64,000 nt of DNA. It comes from Lacrimispora sp. BS-2 (GTDB lineage: Bacteria > Bacillota > Clostridia > Lachnospirales > Lachnospiraceae). The stretch is from the NCBI RefSeq assembly GCF_040207125.1, contig NZ_CP157940.1, positions 3,844,001 to 3,908,000 on the forward strand, read 5' to 3'. Numbering within the stretch: the first letter of the stretch is position 1; each line of letters begins with the position of its first letter. Positions 45,594 to 54,691 of the stretch are shown here, one piece after another. A program made the translations under genes and the position numbers. The notes under the pieces are model-generated. The model had not been told where the DNA came from, did no database searches, and worked only from the letters and a program-made list of their open reading frames with translations.

Positions 45594-47090
45594 ATGAGTT
45601 TTGTAGATAAAGACCTGCTCTCCATACAGGAGGCAAGGATTTTAATGGAGGGTGCACGGGAGGCCAGAAAGACCATGCTTACCTTCCCCCAGGAAAAGCT
45701 TGATCTCATTACCGGCGCCCTGGCTTCGGCAGCAAAGGAAATGGCGGAGGAGCTGGCGGTCATGTCCGCGGAAGAAACCGGATATGGACGTTTCCAGGAC
45801 AAGTACGTGAAAAACACCTTTGTCTGCAATTTCCTGCCGGAACGATTAAAAAATATGAGATGCGTCGGCATCTTAGAAGAAGATCCGCAGTTAAAGACCA
45901 TGGCAGTAGGCGTTCCTGTGGGCGTGATTGCCGCCCTGACGCCGGCAGTGAGCCCGGTTTCTACCGCCATCTACAACGTACTGATTGCCGTTAAGTCAGG
46001 CAATCCCATCGTTATTGCCCCTCATGAAAGGGCAAAGAAGGTAACGGGCAGACTGCTTGACCGGCTGATAGAAGCAGGAAAAACCTGGGGGCTTCCGGAA
46101 GGAGCCATCGGGTATTTAAAGACAGTGACAAGGGCAGGAGCCCTGGAACTGATCCGTCACCCTGCAGCGGCCATGGTGGTCAACACCGGAGTCCCGGAGT
46201 TATGCCGGGAGGCAGCGGAAAGCGGAAAGCCATATATTTACGGCGGTACTGGAAACGGACCGGTCTTTGTGGAACGGACTGCCGATGTCAGACAGGCGGT
46301 AGAGGATATCATTGCCAGCCGTACCTTTGATTACGGTATCGTGTCTGCGGCCGAGCAGTATATGGTGGTAGACAGCCTCATTGCAGCAGAAGTAAAGGCA
46401 GAGATGTTAAAGAATGGCGCCTACTTCATGAATGGGGAAGAGGAGAAAAAGCTGATCGAACTCCTCTGCCTGGAAAGCGGGAAGGCGGATACGGAAATCA
46501 TGGGAAGACCGGCAGCAGAGCTTGCAGTCAGAGCAGGATTTACGGTGCCTGAGTCCACCACGGTGCTGGTTTCCGAACAGAAGTATATTTCTGACAGGAA
46601 TCCGTTTGCAAGAGAGCTTCTGTGTCCCGTACTGGCCTATTACATCGAAGATGACTGGATGCACGCCTGCGAGAAATGCATGAGCCTTCTGGTTAACGAA
46701 AGCCATGGACATACCCTGGTGATCCATTCCAGGGATGAAGAAGTAATACGCCAGTTCGCCTTAAAGAAGCCGGTGGGCAGAGTTCTTGTCAATACTCCTG
46801 CCACCCTTGGCAGCATGGGAGCCACAACGAACCTGTTTCCAGCCATGACTCTTGGCAGCATTACGGCAGGTGCCGGAATCACGGCTGACAACGTTTCGCC
46901 CATGAATTTCATCTACATCCGGAACGTGGGATATGGAGTCCGGAATGCCAGGGAATTCCTTGGGGCCGGGAAGAACGCTTCAGGCGGATATGAGAAAGCT
47001 CCTGAGACAAAGGGGAGCTGTGAGGATGCGAAAGCACTCCTTAGGCAGATTTTAGAAACCTTGTCCAAAGAGCTTGATGATAAGTGTTGA
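45594..47090 (+). CDS. Aldehyde dehydrogenase homologue with Ser in place of the catalytic Cys
   Basis: A 498-residue member of the EutE/PduP/AdhE aldehyde dehydrogenase family, the second such gene of the locus. The Rossmann and loop regions are conserved (GTGNGPVFVERTADV, NTPATLGSMGA), but the active-site segment reads TFDYGIVSAAEQ; the 55977 paralogue reads TFDYGTICASEQ. So residue 251 is Ser (TCT) here and Cys there, at the same number. Thiohemiacetal chemistry should be lost. The C-terminal DAKALLRQILETLSKEL helix after a Gly/Ser linker looks like an encapsulation peptide. Likely a structural or regulatory partner of the active enzyme; related to the cutB position of other loci. Confidence 0.85.
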   Translation: MSFVDKDLLSIQEARILMEGAREARKTMLTFPQEKLDLITGALASAAKEMAEELAVMSAEETGYGRFQDKYVKNTFVCNFLPERLKNMRCVGILEEDPQLKTMAVGVPVGVIAALTPAVSPVSTAIYNVLIAVKSGNPIVIAPHERAKKVTGRLLDRLIEAGKTWGLPEGAIGYLKTVTRAGALELIRHPAAAMVVNTGVPELCREAAESGKPYIYGGTGNGPVFVERTADVRQAVEDIIASRTFDYGIVSAAEQYMVVDSLIAAEVKAEMLKNGAYFMNGEEEKKLIELLCLESGKADTEIMGRPAAELAVRAGFTVPESTTVLVSEQKYISDRNPFARELLCPVLAYYIEDDWMHACEKCMSLLVNESHGHTLVIHSRDEEVIRQFALKKPVGRVLVNTPATLGSMGATTNLFPAMTLGSITAGAGITADNVSPMNFIYIRNVGYGVRNAREFLGAGKNASGGYEKAPETKGSCEDAKALLRQILETLSKELDDKC

Positions 47091-47109
47091 AAGAAAAGCG
47101 TCTTTCAAC
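47086..47109 (+). repeat. Perfect 9-bp hairpin over the stop codon of the Ser251 dehydrogenase gene
   Basis: Arms 47086-47094 and 47101-47109 with a 6-nt loop; the TGA stop (47088-47090) is in the left arm. No T-run, so more likely an mRNA processing or stability element than a terminator. Confidence 0.7.
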
Positions 47110-47119
47110 CTTGAATTTG

Positions 47120-47157
47120 TGAATCAACTGGATATGCAAGCATATCCCCTTGATTCA
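47120..47157 (+). promoter_or_regulatory. Long stem-loop in the cutC leader
   Basis: TGAATCAA (47120-47127) pairs with TTGATTCA (47150-47157); after a 3-by-3 internal loop GATATGC (47131-47137) pairs with GCATATC (47140-47146). It lies 20 nt before the cutC ribosome site and may protect the 5' end of a processed cutC mRNA. Confidence 0.65.
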
Positions 47158-47193
47158 TTAGGCGGCAAATAATTGAAAGAGAGGGAAACCAGA

Positions 47194-49737
47194 TTGGATA
47201 TTCGTGAATTTTCAAATAAATTTGTGGAAGCAACGAAGAACATGACACCAGAAGAAAGAGCTTCTCTGATGAAGATGTTTGAAACTGTTTCCGATGAAAT
47301 CAACAAAAAAGAGCCAGTTACTCAGGCAGCAGCATGCTGTGAGGGAGGAACAGAGATACCGGCTGGCATTACTCCAAGACTTCAGAATTTAAAGGAAAAC
47401 TATTTAAAGCATAAACCATCTATTACGACCTACCGTGCTCGTGCTATTACCAAGATTGCAAAAGAAAATCCTGGTATGCCAAAGATCATGCTTCGTGCAA
47501 AATGTTTCCGTTACTGCTGTGAAACAGCACCCCTGGTCATTCAGGACAACGAGCTTATCGTAGGCGCTCCCTGCGGCGCTCCCCGTGCAGGTGCATTCTC
47601 CCCTGATATCGCATGGAGATGGATGGTAGATGAGATCGATACCATCGGAACACGTGCTCAGGATCCGTTCTACATTTCTGAAGAAGACAAGAAAATCATG
47701 AAAGAAGAGCTGTTCCCTTACTGGTCCGGCAAATCTGTCGATGAGTATTGTGAGGATCAGTACCGTGAAGCAGGCGTATGGGAATTATCAGGAGAATCCT
47801 TTGTATCTGACTGCTCCTACCATGCCATCAACGGCGGCGGAGACTCAAACCCCGGTTATGATGTGATCCTTATGAAGAAGGGCATGCTGGATATTCAGCA
47901 GGAAGCTAAGGATCATTTAGAAGAACTGAAATATGAGAACCCTGATGATATTGAGAAGATTTATTTTTACAAATCCATTATCGATACTACAGAAGGCGTT
48001 ATGATCTACGCAAAGAGGCTTTCCGAGTATGCAGCAGAGCTTGCAGCAAAGGAAACCAATCCAAAGCGTAAGGCAGAACTGTTAAAGATTTCTGAAGTAA
48101 ATGCTTACGTTCCTGCTCACAAGCCAAGAACCTTCTGGGAAGCGATTCAGGCTGTATGGACCATTGAGTCTCTGCTTGTAGTGGAAGAGAATCAGACCGG
48201 TATGTCCATCGGACGTGTGGATCAGTATATGTATCCATTCTACAAAGATGATATTGAATCCGGACGTATGAATGATTTTGAGGCATTTGAGCTTGCCGGC
48301 TGTATGCTGATCAAGATGTCTGAGATGATGTGGATCACCAGCGAAGGCGGTTCCAAGTTCTTTGCAGGCTACCAGCCATTCGTAAACATGTGCGTAGGCG
48401 GTGTGACCCGCAGCGGACATGATGCTACCAATGATTTAACTTACTTACTTATGGATGCAGTCCGCCATGTAAAGATTTACCAGCCATCTCTTGCATGCCG
48501 TATCCACAATAAGTCCCCGAAAAAGTACATGAAAAAAATCGTAGATGTGGTACGTTCCGGTATGGGATTCCCGGCTTGCCATTTTGACGATGCCCACATC
48601 AAGATGATGCTTGCAAAAGGCGTATCCATTGAAGATGCACGTGATTACTGCCTGATGGGCTGTGTAGAGCCTCAGAAATCCGGACGTCTGTATCAGTGGA
48701 CCTCCACTGCTTATACCCAGTGGCCGATCTGTATCGAGCTTGTTTTAAACCACGGCGTTCCGTTATGGTATGGCAAGCAGGTTTGCCCGGATATGGGTGA
48801 CTTAACAAGCTTCAAGACCTATGAAGAGTTTGAAGCAGCTGTAAAAGAAGAAATCAAATATATTACAAAGTGGACTGATGTTGCCACCGTTATTTCCCAG
48901 CGGGTTCACAGAGACTTAGCTCCAAAGCCACTTATGTCCATCATGTACGAAGGCTGTATGGAAAAAGCCAAGGATGTATCCTCAGGCGGCGCAATGTACA
49001 ACTTCGGACCTGGTGTGGTTTGGTCTGGTCTGGCTACCTATGCAGACTCCATGGCAGCGATCAAAAGGCTTGTATTCGAAGAGAAAAAATATACACTGGA
49101 GCAGTTAAACCAGGCGTTAAAGGCTGACTTTGTAGGATATGACCAGATCCGTACCGATTGCCTCAATGCTCCGAAATACGGAAATGATGATGATTATGCA
49201 GATTTAATTGCCGCTGACCTGGTTGACTTTACAGAGCATGAGCACAGACAGTATAAGACCTTATACTCTGTTTTAAGCCATGGTACCTTATCCATTTCCA
49301 ACAACACCCCATTCGGACAGCTGACAGGCGCTTCTGCCAACGGCCGTAACGCATGGCTGCCTCTTTCCGACGGTATCAGCCCGACCCAGGGTGCAGACTT
49401 CAAGGGCCCGACCGCTATCATCAAGTCCGTATCCAAGCTGTCCAATGACAGCATGAACATCGGTATGGTTCATAACTTTAAGATCATGGCAGGACTTTTG
49501 GATACTCCGGAAGGAGAAGAAAGCCTTATCACCCTGCTTCGTACGGCATGCATGTTCGGAAACGGCGAGATGCAGTTCAACTACTTGGACAACAATACCT
49601 TAATTGAGGCTCAGAAGCATCCGGAGCTGTACCGCGACTTGATCGTCCGTGTAGCTGGCTATAGCGCATTCTTCGTAGAGTTATGCAAGGATGTACAGGA
49701 TGAGATCATAAGCAGAACCATGCTGACACATTTCTAA
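47194..49737 (+). CDS. cutC: Choline trimethylamine-lyase, glycyl radical enzyme
   Basis: Cleaves choline to trimethylamine and acetaldehyde inside the microcompartment, without B12. From the TTG at 47194 (GAGAGGG eight nt before) the protein has 847 residues, one more than Desulfovibrio CutC, and every known key residue sits at +1: thiyl Cys490 and Glu492 in [11 protein letters not shown], Thr503 and Tyr507 in QWTSTAY, Tyr209 and Asp217 in [11 protein letters not shown], Phe396, and the radical Gly822 in RVAGYSAFF. These define choline-lyase against glycerol, propanediol or formate family members. The N-terminal helix [16 protein letters not shown] may target it to the shell. A TTG at 47173 is also in frame but lacks a ribosome site. 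Oxygen-sensitive. Confidence 0.96.
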   Translation: MDIREFSNKFVEATKNMTPEERASLMKMFETVSDEINKKEPVTQAAACCEGGTEIPAGITPRLQNLKENYLKHKPSITTYRARAITKIAKENPGMPKIMLRAKCFRYCCETAPLVIQDNELIVGAPCGAPRAGAFSPDIAWRWMVDEIDTIGTRAQDPFYISEEDKKIMKEELFPYWSGKSVDEYCEDQYREAGVWELSGESFVSDCSYHAINGGGDSNPGYDVILMKKGMLDIQQEAKDHLEELKYENPDDIEKIYFYKSIIDTTEGVMIYAKRLSEYAAELAAKETNPKRKAELLKISEVNAYVPAHKPRTFWEAIQAVWTIESLLVVEENQTGMSIGRVDQYMYPFYKDDIESGRMNDFEAFELAGCMLIKMSEMMWITSEGGSKFFAGYQPFVNMCVGGVTRSGHDATNDLTYLLMDAVRHVKIYQPSLACRIHNKSPKKYMKKIVDVVRSGMGFPACHFDDAHIKMMLAKGVSIEDARDYCLMGCVEPQKSGRLYQWTSTAYTQWPICIELVLNHGVPLWYGKQVCPDMGDLTSFKTYEEFEAAVKEEIKYITKWTDVATVISQRVHRDLAPKPLMSIMYEGCMEKAKDVSSGGAMYNFGPGVVWSGLATYADSMAAIKRLVFEEKKYTLEQLNQALKADFVGYDQIRTDCLNAPKYGNDDDYADLIAADLVDFTEHEHRQYKTLYSVLSHGTLSISNNTPFGQLTGASANGRNAWLPLSDGISPTQGADFKGPTAIIKSVSKLSNDSMNIGMVHNFKIMAGLLDTPEGEESLITLLRTACMFGNGEMQFNYLDNNTLIEAQKHPELYRDLIVRVAGYSAFFVELCKDVQDEIISRTMLTHF

Positions 49738-49759
49738 AAGAAAACGGAGATAAATCATA

Positions 49760-50713
49760 ATGGACCATGGAATGACAGGAGAGATTGAACGTAAGGCGTT
49801 TATCTTTAACGTGCAGAAGTACAACATGTATGACGGACCGGGAATCAGAACCCTGGTATTCTTTAAAGGTTGTCCTCTCCGGTGTAAATGGTGCTCCAAT
49901 CCAGAAGGAATGGTGCGGAAATTCCAGGTGATGTTTAAGCAGAATTCCTGTACAAACTGCGGGGCGTGCGCTGATGTGTGCCCCGTAGGAATCCATGTGA
50001 TGTCCAGTGAGACCGGGAAGCATGAAATCAAACGGGATAAGGATTGCATCGGATGCATGAAGTGCAAGAATGTCTGCCCCAATAAAGCGCTGACCATTGC
50101 CGGAGAGGTTAAGACCATTTCAGAACTGCTTAAAATTGTGGAAGAGGACGCTGCCTTTTATGATATTTCAGGCGGCGGCGTAACCCTTGGCGGCGGCGAA
50201 GTGACTGCCCAGCCGGAAGCAGCTTTAAACCTGTTAATGGCCTGCAAGCAGGAAGGAATCAATACGGCCATTGAGACCTGTGGTTATACCAATACGGAAA
50301 CCATTTTAAAAATTGCGGAGTATGTGGACTTATTCCTGTTTGATATCAAACACATGGACCCTGTCCGCCACAATGAGCTGGTTGGTGTGAACAATGAACA
50401 GATCCTTACCAATCTTAAGGAACTGCTTCACCACCGTTTCAATGTGAAGGTCCGGATGCCCATGCTGAAGGGGATCAATGACAGCCGGGAAGAGATCGAT
50501 GCGGTCATTAAATTCCTGATGCCCTTCCGTGATTACAAGAATTTTAAAGGAATTGACTTACTTCCGTATCATAAGCTGGGCGTGAACAAATACAATCAGC
50601 TTGATATGAAATACCCCATTGATGGTGATCCAAGCTTAAGCGCAGAGGATTTAGACCGGATCGAAGGGTGGATGAAAGAATATCAGTTCCCGGTCACTGT
50701 GGTAAAGCACTAA
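49760..50713 (+). CDS. cutD: CutC-activating radical SAM enzyme
   Basis: A 317-residue glycyl-radical activase that uses SAM and a 4Fe-4S cluster to abstract H from Gly822 of CutC. The radical SAM motif is GCPLRCKWCSN (Cys38, Cys42, Cys45). Between it and the barrel are two ferredoxin-type motifs, CTNCGACADVCP and CIGCMKCKNVCP, typical of the larger activases. GGGEVTAQPE is the SAM-binding GGE region. It starts 23 nt after cutC with CGGAG, giving the usual cutC-cutD pair. Confidence 0.95.
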   Translation: MDHGMTGEIERKAFIFNVQKYNMYDGPGIRTLVFFKGCPLRCKWCSNPEGMVRKFQVMFKQNSCTNCGACADVCPVGIHVMSSETGKHEIKRDKDCIGCMKCKNVCPNKALTIAGEVKTISELLKIVEEDAAFYDISGGGVTLGGGEVTAQPEAALNLLMACKQEGINTAIETCGYTNTETILKIAEYVDLFLFDIKHMDPVRHNELVGVNNEQILTNLKELLHHRFNVKVRMPMLKGINDSREEIDAVIKFLMPFRDYKNFKGIDLLPYHKLGVNKYNQLDMKYPIDGDPSLSAEDLDRIEGWMKEYQFPVTVVKH

Positions 50714-50729
50714 GAAAGGGGAAGAGGCC

Positions 50730-51068
50730 ATGATTGAGATGCAGCGTGTCATAGAGGAGTCCGTTCCGGGCAAGCAGGTGACCATAGCCCATGTAATCGC
50801 ATCTCCCATACCGGAGGTGTATGAATGCCTTGGCATTGATGAACTGGGTGCCATCGGAATTCTCACTCTGTCCCCTTTCGAAACCTCCATCATTGCGGCG
50901 GATATTGCGGCAAAGGCAGCGGACGTTGAAATTGGCTTCTTGGACCGTTTCACAGGCTCTGTGATCATTGCAGGCGATGTGGACAGTGTGGAAACCGCTT
51001 TGAATGCGGTATGTGATACCTTAAACCGCGGGCTGGGTTATATGGTGCCTGCGGTAACAAAAACATGA
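50730..51068 (+). CDS. eutS: EutS/PduU-type permuted BMC shell protein
   Basis: A 112-residue circularly permuted BMC protein: MIEMQRVIEESVPGKQVTIA at the start, then GAIGILTLSPFETSIIAADI, GFLDRFTGSVIIAGDV. EutS/PduU hexamers carry a six-strand beta-barrel that plugs the pore; the N-terminal strand for it is present. ATGA overlap with the GTPase gene. Confidence 0.92.
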   Translation: MIEMQRVIEESVPGKQVTIAHVIASPIPEVYECLGIDELGAIGILTLSPFETSIIAADIAAKAADVEIGFLDRFTGSVIIAGDVDSVETALNAVCDTLNRGLGYMVPAVTKT

Positions 51069-51496
51069 GAAAAAAAAGAATCATGATCATCGGTCCCTGC
51101 GGCAGCGGGAAAACTACCTTGGCTAATACCATTAACGGCTTTACCGGTCCTGCCAGGAGAACCCAGAACATGGTATATGGGGAAAAGACTCTGGATGTAC
51201 CGGGGGTTTACTTGGAAAGTCCCTGGATGCATAAACATATCATTGCGGCGGCACAGGATGCCTCCCATGTGCTGATGCTGGTAGACCAGTCATCATGCCG
51301 GGAAAGTTATCCGCCTGGATTTGCAAAAGTGTTCCGAATCCCTGTGATCGGTGTGATTACAGGAAGCGGAGAAAAACCGGAAAATGATGAGTGGTGTATC
51401 CGTCAGTTAAAAAAAACCGGAGTTCCGGAGCCATATTACCATATCAATCTGTCTGAAGGGACCGGTCTTCATGAATTAATGAAAGCATTAAAATAA
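51065..51496 (+). CDS. eutP: EutP/PduV-like small GTPase
   Basis: A 143-residue P-loop NTPase: GPCGSGKTTLANTINGF (Walker A at residues 9-17), switch DVPGVYLESPWM, and a VITGS motif in the NKxD place (the canonical Asn-Lys-x-Asp is not obvious). PduV/EutP proteins attach to microcompartments and are linked to their movement or to acetate kinase-like activity; which applies is not known here. Translationally coupled to eutS. Confidence 0.85.
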   Translation: MRKKRIMIIGPCGSGKTTLANTINGFTGPARRTQNMVYGEKTLDVPGVYLESPWMHKHIIAAAQDASHVLMLVDQSSCRESYPPGFAKVFRIPVIGVITGSGEKPENDEWCIRQLKKTGVPEPYYHINLSEGTGLHELMKALK

Positions 51497-51518
51497 AAGG
51501 AAAGGAGGGAAATGTAAC

Positions 51519-52655
51519 GTGGAGCAATTTGTAATGAATACAAAGGTATATATGGGATCTTCCTGTCTTGAAAAAATGAAGGAACTTCCAGTGACAAAGG
51601 CTTATATTATCTGCGACCCCTTTATGGCCCAGTCCGGAAAGGTGAACTGGATCACAGAGCTTTTGCAGGAGAAGGGGAGCAGCTATGAAGTGTTTTCTGA
51701 GGTAGTGCCTGATCCGACCATTGAAGTAGTTTCAAAGGCCATTGGCGGAATGAAGTGCTTTGGTCCGGATACAGTGATTGCCCTTGGCGGCGGCTCTGCC
51801 ATTGATACGGCAAAGGCTGCAAGCCACATCTACAGTCAGATGGGAAATGAGAAACTGTGTTTGATCGCAGTTCCCACAACCAGCGGTACCGGAAGTGAAG
51901 TAACTAATTTTTCTGTAATATCCGATCCTCAGGCCCAGGCAAAATATCCGCTGCGTTCCGATAGTATGGTGCCGGATGCAGCCTTTCTTGACCCCCGCTT
52001 TACGGTATCGGTTCCGCCTCACATTACAGCGGATACCGGAATGGATGTTCTGACCCATGCCTTAGAAGCCTATGTTTCGACCAATGCAGGTGATTTTACT
52101 GATGCCTGCGGGGAAAAGGCTGTAAGGCTGGTATGGAACTACCTGGCACGTACTGTAGAAGATGGAAGCGACATGGAAGCCAGAACTCACATGCACAATG
52201 CATCCTGTCTGGCCGGAGTTGCTTTTAACGGAGCTTCCTTAGGGCTTTGCCACAGCATGGCACATGCGCTGGGTGCACGCTTTCACATTCCTCACGGAAG
52301 AAGCAATGCAATCCTGCTTCCCCATGTCATCAGCTACAACGCTGGTCTGGAAGATGCCGGAGAACAGATAGCCTGCGCCAGATATGTGGCGATCGCAAAC
52401 ATGCTTGGAATCGCGGCAGGAACAGATAAGGCCACGGTACACGGCCTGGTGCGTCACATCAAGAATCTGATGAACAAGATCAAAATACCTCAGCAGATTA
52501 CAGACTTAAAGATTGATAAAGACGAATTTGAACAGGCTGTACATGAAATGGCGGAAAAAGCCCTGGCTGATAACTGCACATTGACCAATCCAAGAGTGCC
52601 TGCGGTAGAAGAAATTGAAGCCATCTACCGGAAATTGTGTAAGGGGGGCTATTAA
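51519..52655 (+). CDS. cutO: Iron-type alcohol dehydrogenase (acetaldehyde reductase)
   Basis: A 378-residue group III alcohol dehydrogenase (EutG/PduQ relative) that reduces acetaldehyde to ethanol and recycles NADH made by the dehydrogenase. NAD site ALGGGSAIDTAKA; metal site residues Asp and three His in HALEAYVS and GLCHSMAHALGARFHIPHG. GTG start at 51519 with AAAGGAGGG. No hydrophobic extension. Its stop overlaps the next start (TAATG). Confidence 0.93.
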   Translation: MEQFVMNTKVYMGSSCLEKMKELPVTKAYIICDPFMAQSGKVNWITELLQEKGSSYEVFSEVVPDPTIEVVSKAIGGMKCFGPDTVIALGGGSAIDTAKAASHIYSQMGNEKLCLIAVPTTSGTGSEVTNFSVISDPQAQAKYPLRSDSMVPDAAFLDPRFTVSVPPHITADTGMDVLTHALEAYVSTNAGDFTDACGEKAVRLVWNYLARTVEDGSDMEARTHMHNASCLAGVAFNGASLGLCHSMAHALGARFHIPHGRSNAILLPHVISYNAGLEDAGEQIACARYVAIANMLGIAAGTDKATVHGLVRHIKNLMNKIKIPQQITDLKIDKDEFEQAVHEMAEKALADNCTLTNPRVPAVEEIEAIYRKLCKGGY

Positions 52656-53269
52656 TGAAATTCATCACCGAAGACGATTTGAGGATTTTATTTAAAAAAG
52701 AACCCTTTACCTCCTATGATCTCCCTGTGGGAACCAGACTGACACCCGGAGCGCGCCAGTTCCTGGTGGATAAGAAGATTCCCATAAGTGACGATCCTAT
52801 GATGGTAAAACGTAAAAATGAAAAACCTGCAGAGAAAAAAGAAGAAGCACCGAAAAAAGAAATCTGTCAGGATCATTTTTTATTAAAAAAGAAAACCCTT
52901 CAGGCACAGTTTCTGGAGGCTGGTCTTGAATTATTAAATCGGGACGTGCTGTTGGCAGAGCAGATATTTGACCTGGAACGAAAGCTTTCTGATCTTGGGA
53001 AAGAAGGCAGGGAAGTGGAAATCCCATTAGAGCCATGCACCGGATTTCATAAGGAGAACTTTAACCAGCCTTATGAGGACTGCTTCGAAATCACAGGTTT
53101 TCATGCACAGTCAGAAAAGGGAAAGGAAATCCTTATTCTGCACCGGCTGCGCTGCATCGTAAGAGAACTGGCGGCGGAAACGGAAAGTGGGATCCTTAAC
53201 CCGGTAATCAACCGCTTATCACAGATGATATGTCTGGAATATGGAGGGAAAACATGTCAAAGGAAGTAA
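52655..53269 (+). CDS. EutT-like protein without the cobalamin-site cysteines
   Basis: A 204-residue protein whose N-terminal MKFITEDDLRILFKKEPFTS and GTRLTPGARQFLVDKKI match the start of EutT cobalamin adenosyltransferases. EutT is longer (about 265) and has an H-x11-CC-x2-C metal motif; here the only Cys after residue 60 are isolated and the motif is absent. The middle segment KRKNEKPAEKKEEAPKKE is a charged linker. Since CutC does not use B12, the gene is probably kept for another role, such as a structural one. Confidence 0.75.
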   Translation: MKFITEDDLRILFKKEPFTSYDLPVGTRLTPGARQFLVDKKIPISDDPMMVKRKNEKPAEKKEEAPKKEICQDHFLLKKKTLQAQFLEAGLELLNRDVLLAEQIFDLERKLSDLGKEGREVEIPLEPCTGFHKENFNQPYEDCFEITGFHAQSEKGKEILILHRLRCIVRELAAETESGILNPVINRLSQMICLEYGGKTCQRK

Positions 53270-54099
53270 TAACATTTGATGGCTGCAATGAGCTGGTGAG
53301 CCAGTTTGAAGCAGTTGTTAAACAGCCCGTTAAGGGAAGCTCCTCTGTTTATTATACCGGAGTCGATCTGGGAACAGCGTGTGTGGTACTGGCCGTGCTG
53401 GATGAGAATTACAAACCTGTGGCAGGTGCTTACCGGTATGCGGATGTGGTCCGGGATGGAATGGTCGTGGATTACATCGGTGCCATCCGGATCGTACGGG
53501 AGCTGAAAGAAGAACTGGAGGAAAAGCTGGGCACAGAATTGCTTTATGCGGCTGCAGCCATTCCTCCGGGCACTGATTCCCTGGACGGAGGAGCGATTAA
53601 GAACGTGGTCCAGGGAGCCGGATTTGAAATAACGGCCCTTCTCGATGAACCTACGGCGGCAAATGCTGTTTTAAAAATTAAAAACGGTGCAGTCGTGGAT
53701 ATCGGAGGCGGCACCACCGGAATCTCCATTTTAAAGGATGGAAAGGTGGTGTATGTAGCGGATGAACCAACTGGAGGAACTCATTTCTCCCTGGTGGTCT
53801 CCGGTGCTTATCAAATGTCCTTTCAGGAAGCAGAGGTTTATAAACGGAAGGAAGAACACCATAAAGAACTGCTGCCGGTCTTAAAACCGGTTGTGGAAAA
53901 GGTTGCTTCCATCATAAGCCGCCATATCAAAGGACATGATGTGCAGGAAATCTATCTGGTAGGCGGTACCTGCTGCCTTACCGGAATTGAAGCAATCATT
54001 GAAAAACAGACGGGAATCAGGACACGCAAACCTGAGAACCCAATGTTTGTAACACCTCTTGGAATCGCATTTTCCTGTACGCAGGAAGAGCTGGCATAA
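53254..54099 (+). CDS. eutJ: EutJ, actin-like chaperone of the microcompartment
   Basis: A 281-residue Hsp70/actin-fold protein: phosphate-1 loop GVDLGTACVVLAVLD, phosphate-2 loop VVDIGGGTTGISIL, adenosine motif VYLVGGTCCL-like (IYLVGGTCCLTGIE). EutJ is present in most eut and cut loci and is thought to help enzyme assembly or repair; direct proof is lacking. The frame opens at 53230, but GGAGGG at 53243-53248 sets ATG 53254. Overlaps the preceding gene by 16 nt. Confidence 0.9.
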   Translation: MSKEVITFDGCNELVSQFEAVVKQPVKGSSSVYYTGVDLGTACVVLAVLDENYKPVAGAYRYADVVRDGMVVDYIGAIRIVRELKEELEEKLGTELLYAAAAIPPGTDSLDGGAIKNVVQGAGFEITALLDEPTAANAVLKIKNGAVVDIGGGTTGISILKDGKVVYVADEPTGGTHFSLVVSGAYQMSFQEAEVYKRKEEHHKELLPVLKPVVEKVASIISRHIKGHDVQEIYLVGGTCCLTGIEAIIEKQTGIRTRKPENPMFVTPLGIAFSCTQEELA

Positions 54100-54113
54100 A
54101 GGATGTGGACAAT

Positions 54114-54419
54114 ATGGAATACCGTATAATTAAATCACCGTCAAAGGGAACCATGGATATTTTGAACCGAAGGAAAGGCTCCGGCACCTCCTCCCCCATA
54201 GGACCGGCGGATGCAGTGGGACTGATACAGGGCAGAATCATCGAAATGGTTTGTGCCGCAGATGTGGCAGAAAAAGCAGTAGGTGTTACGGTAGAAGACA
54301 TCAGAGGAAGCTGCCCGCAGAACATGATCATGCTGGCGATTTTTGGAGATACGGCATCGGTAGAGGCAGCTATGGACGAGATTAAGCAAAGAGAGAAGAG
54401 AGGGGTGGAAGAATGGTAG
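54114..54419 (+). CDS. Divergent BMC-domain shell protein
   Basis: A 101-residue protein. The second half fits the BMC fold: DAVGLIQGRIIEMVCAADVA, then VTVEDIRGSCPQNMIMLAIF and GDTASVEAAMDEI, with GS-C-P replacing the usual GGG pore loop. The N-terminal EYRIIKSPSKGTMDILNRRK extension is extra. Start ATG 54114 is well spaced from AAGGA; GTG 54105 is too close. Probable minor shell tile. Confidence 0.8.
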   Translation: MEYRIIKSPSKGTMDILNRRKGSGTSSPIGPADAVGLIQGRIIEMVCAADVAEKAVGVTVEDIRGSCPQNMIMLAIFGDTASVEAAMDEIKQREKRGVEEW

Positions 54420-54676
54420 CGGCCAGATTGATTGATAACATATGGGCGACCAGAAAAGCGGAGTCCTTAAATGGGTATAAATTTATGCTTGCCGAGATCA
54501 TTGGAGGCACACGGGAAGGCGAACGGCTGATCGTAGCAGATATCATCAGCGCTGGCATCGGTGACCGTGTGATCATTTCCACCGGCTCTTCTGCCAGACG
54601 GATGCTGGGGAGCGATGAGGTTCCCGTAGATGCCGTAGTAATTGGGATTATTGATGAAGATTGCCAATTTATATAG
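54413..54676 (+). CDS. eutN: EutN/CcmL-type pentameric vertex protein
   Basis: An 87-residue BMC-P protein: MVAARLIDNIWATRKAESLN, GYKFMLAEIIGG, GDRVIISTGSSARRM, VDAVVIGIID. Five copies cap each of the twelve vertices of the shell. It is the only pentamer gene in the locus, so it must supply all vertices. Overlaps the preceding stop by 7 nt. Confidence 0.94.
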   Translation: MVAARLIDNIWATRKAESLNGYKFMLAEIIGGTREGERLIVADIISAGIGDRVIISTGSSARRMLGSDEVPVDAVVIGIIDEDCQFI

Positions 54677-54691
54677 GAGGGAAGTGATCAT

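Noticed and set aside
45500..45970. 156-residue minus-strand frame opposite the Ser251 dehydrogenase start
   Set aside because: Composition is typical of an antisense shadow and it has no ribosome site.
47194..49737. Glycyl radical enzyme as propanediol or glycerol dehydratase, or pyruvate formate-lyase
   Set aside because: Tyr209, Asp217, Phe396, Thr503 and Tyr507 match the choline pocket, and pyruvate formate-lyase would have two adjacent Cys.
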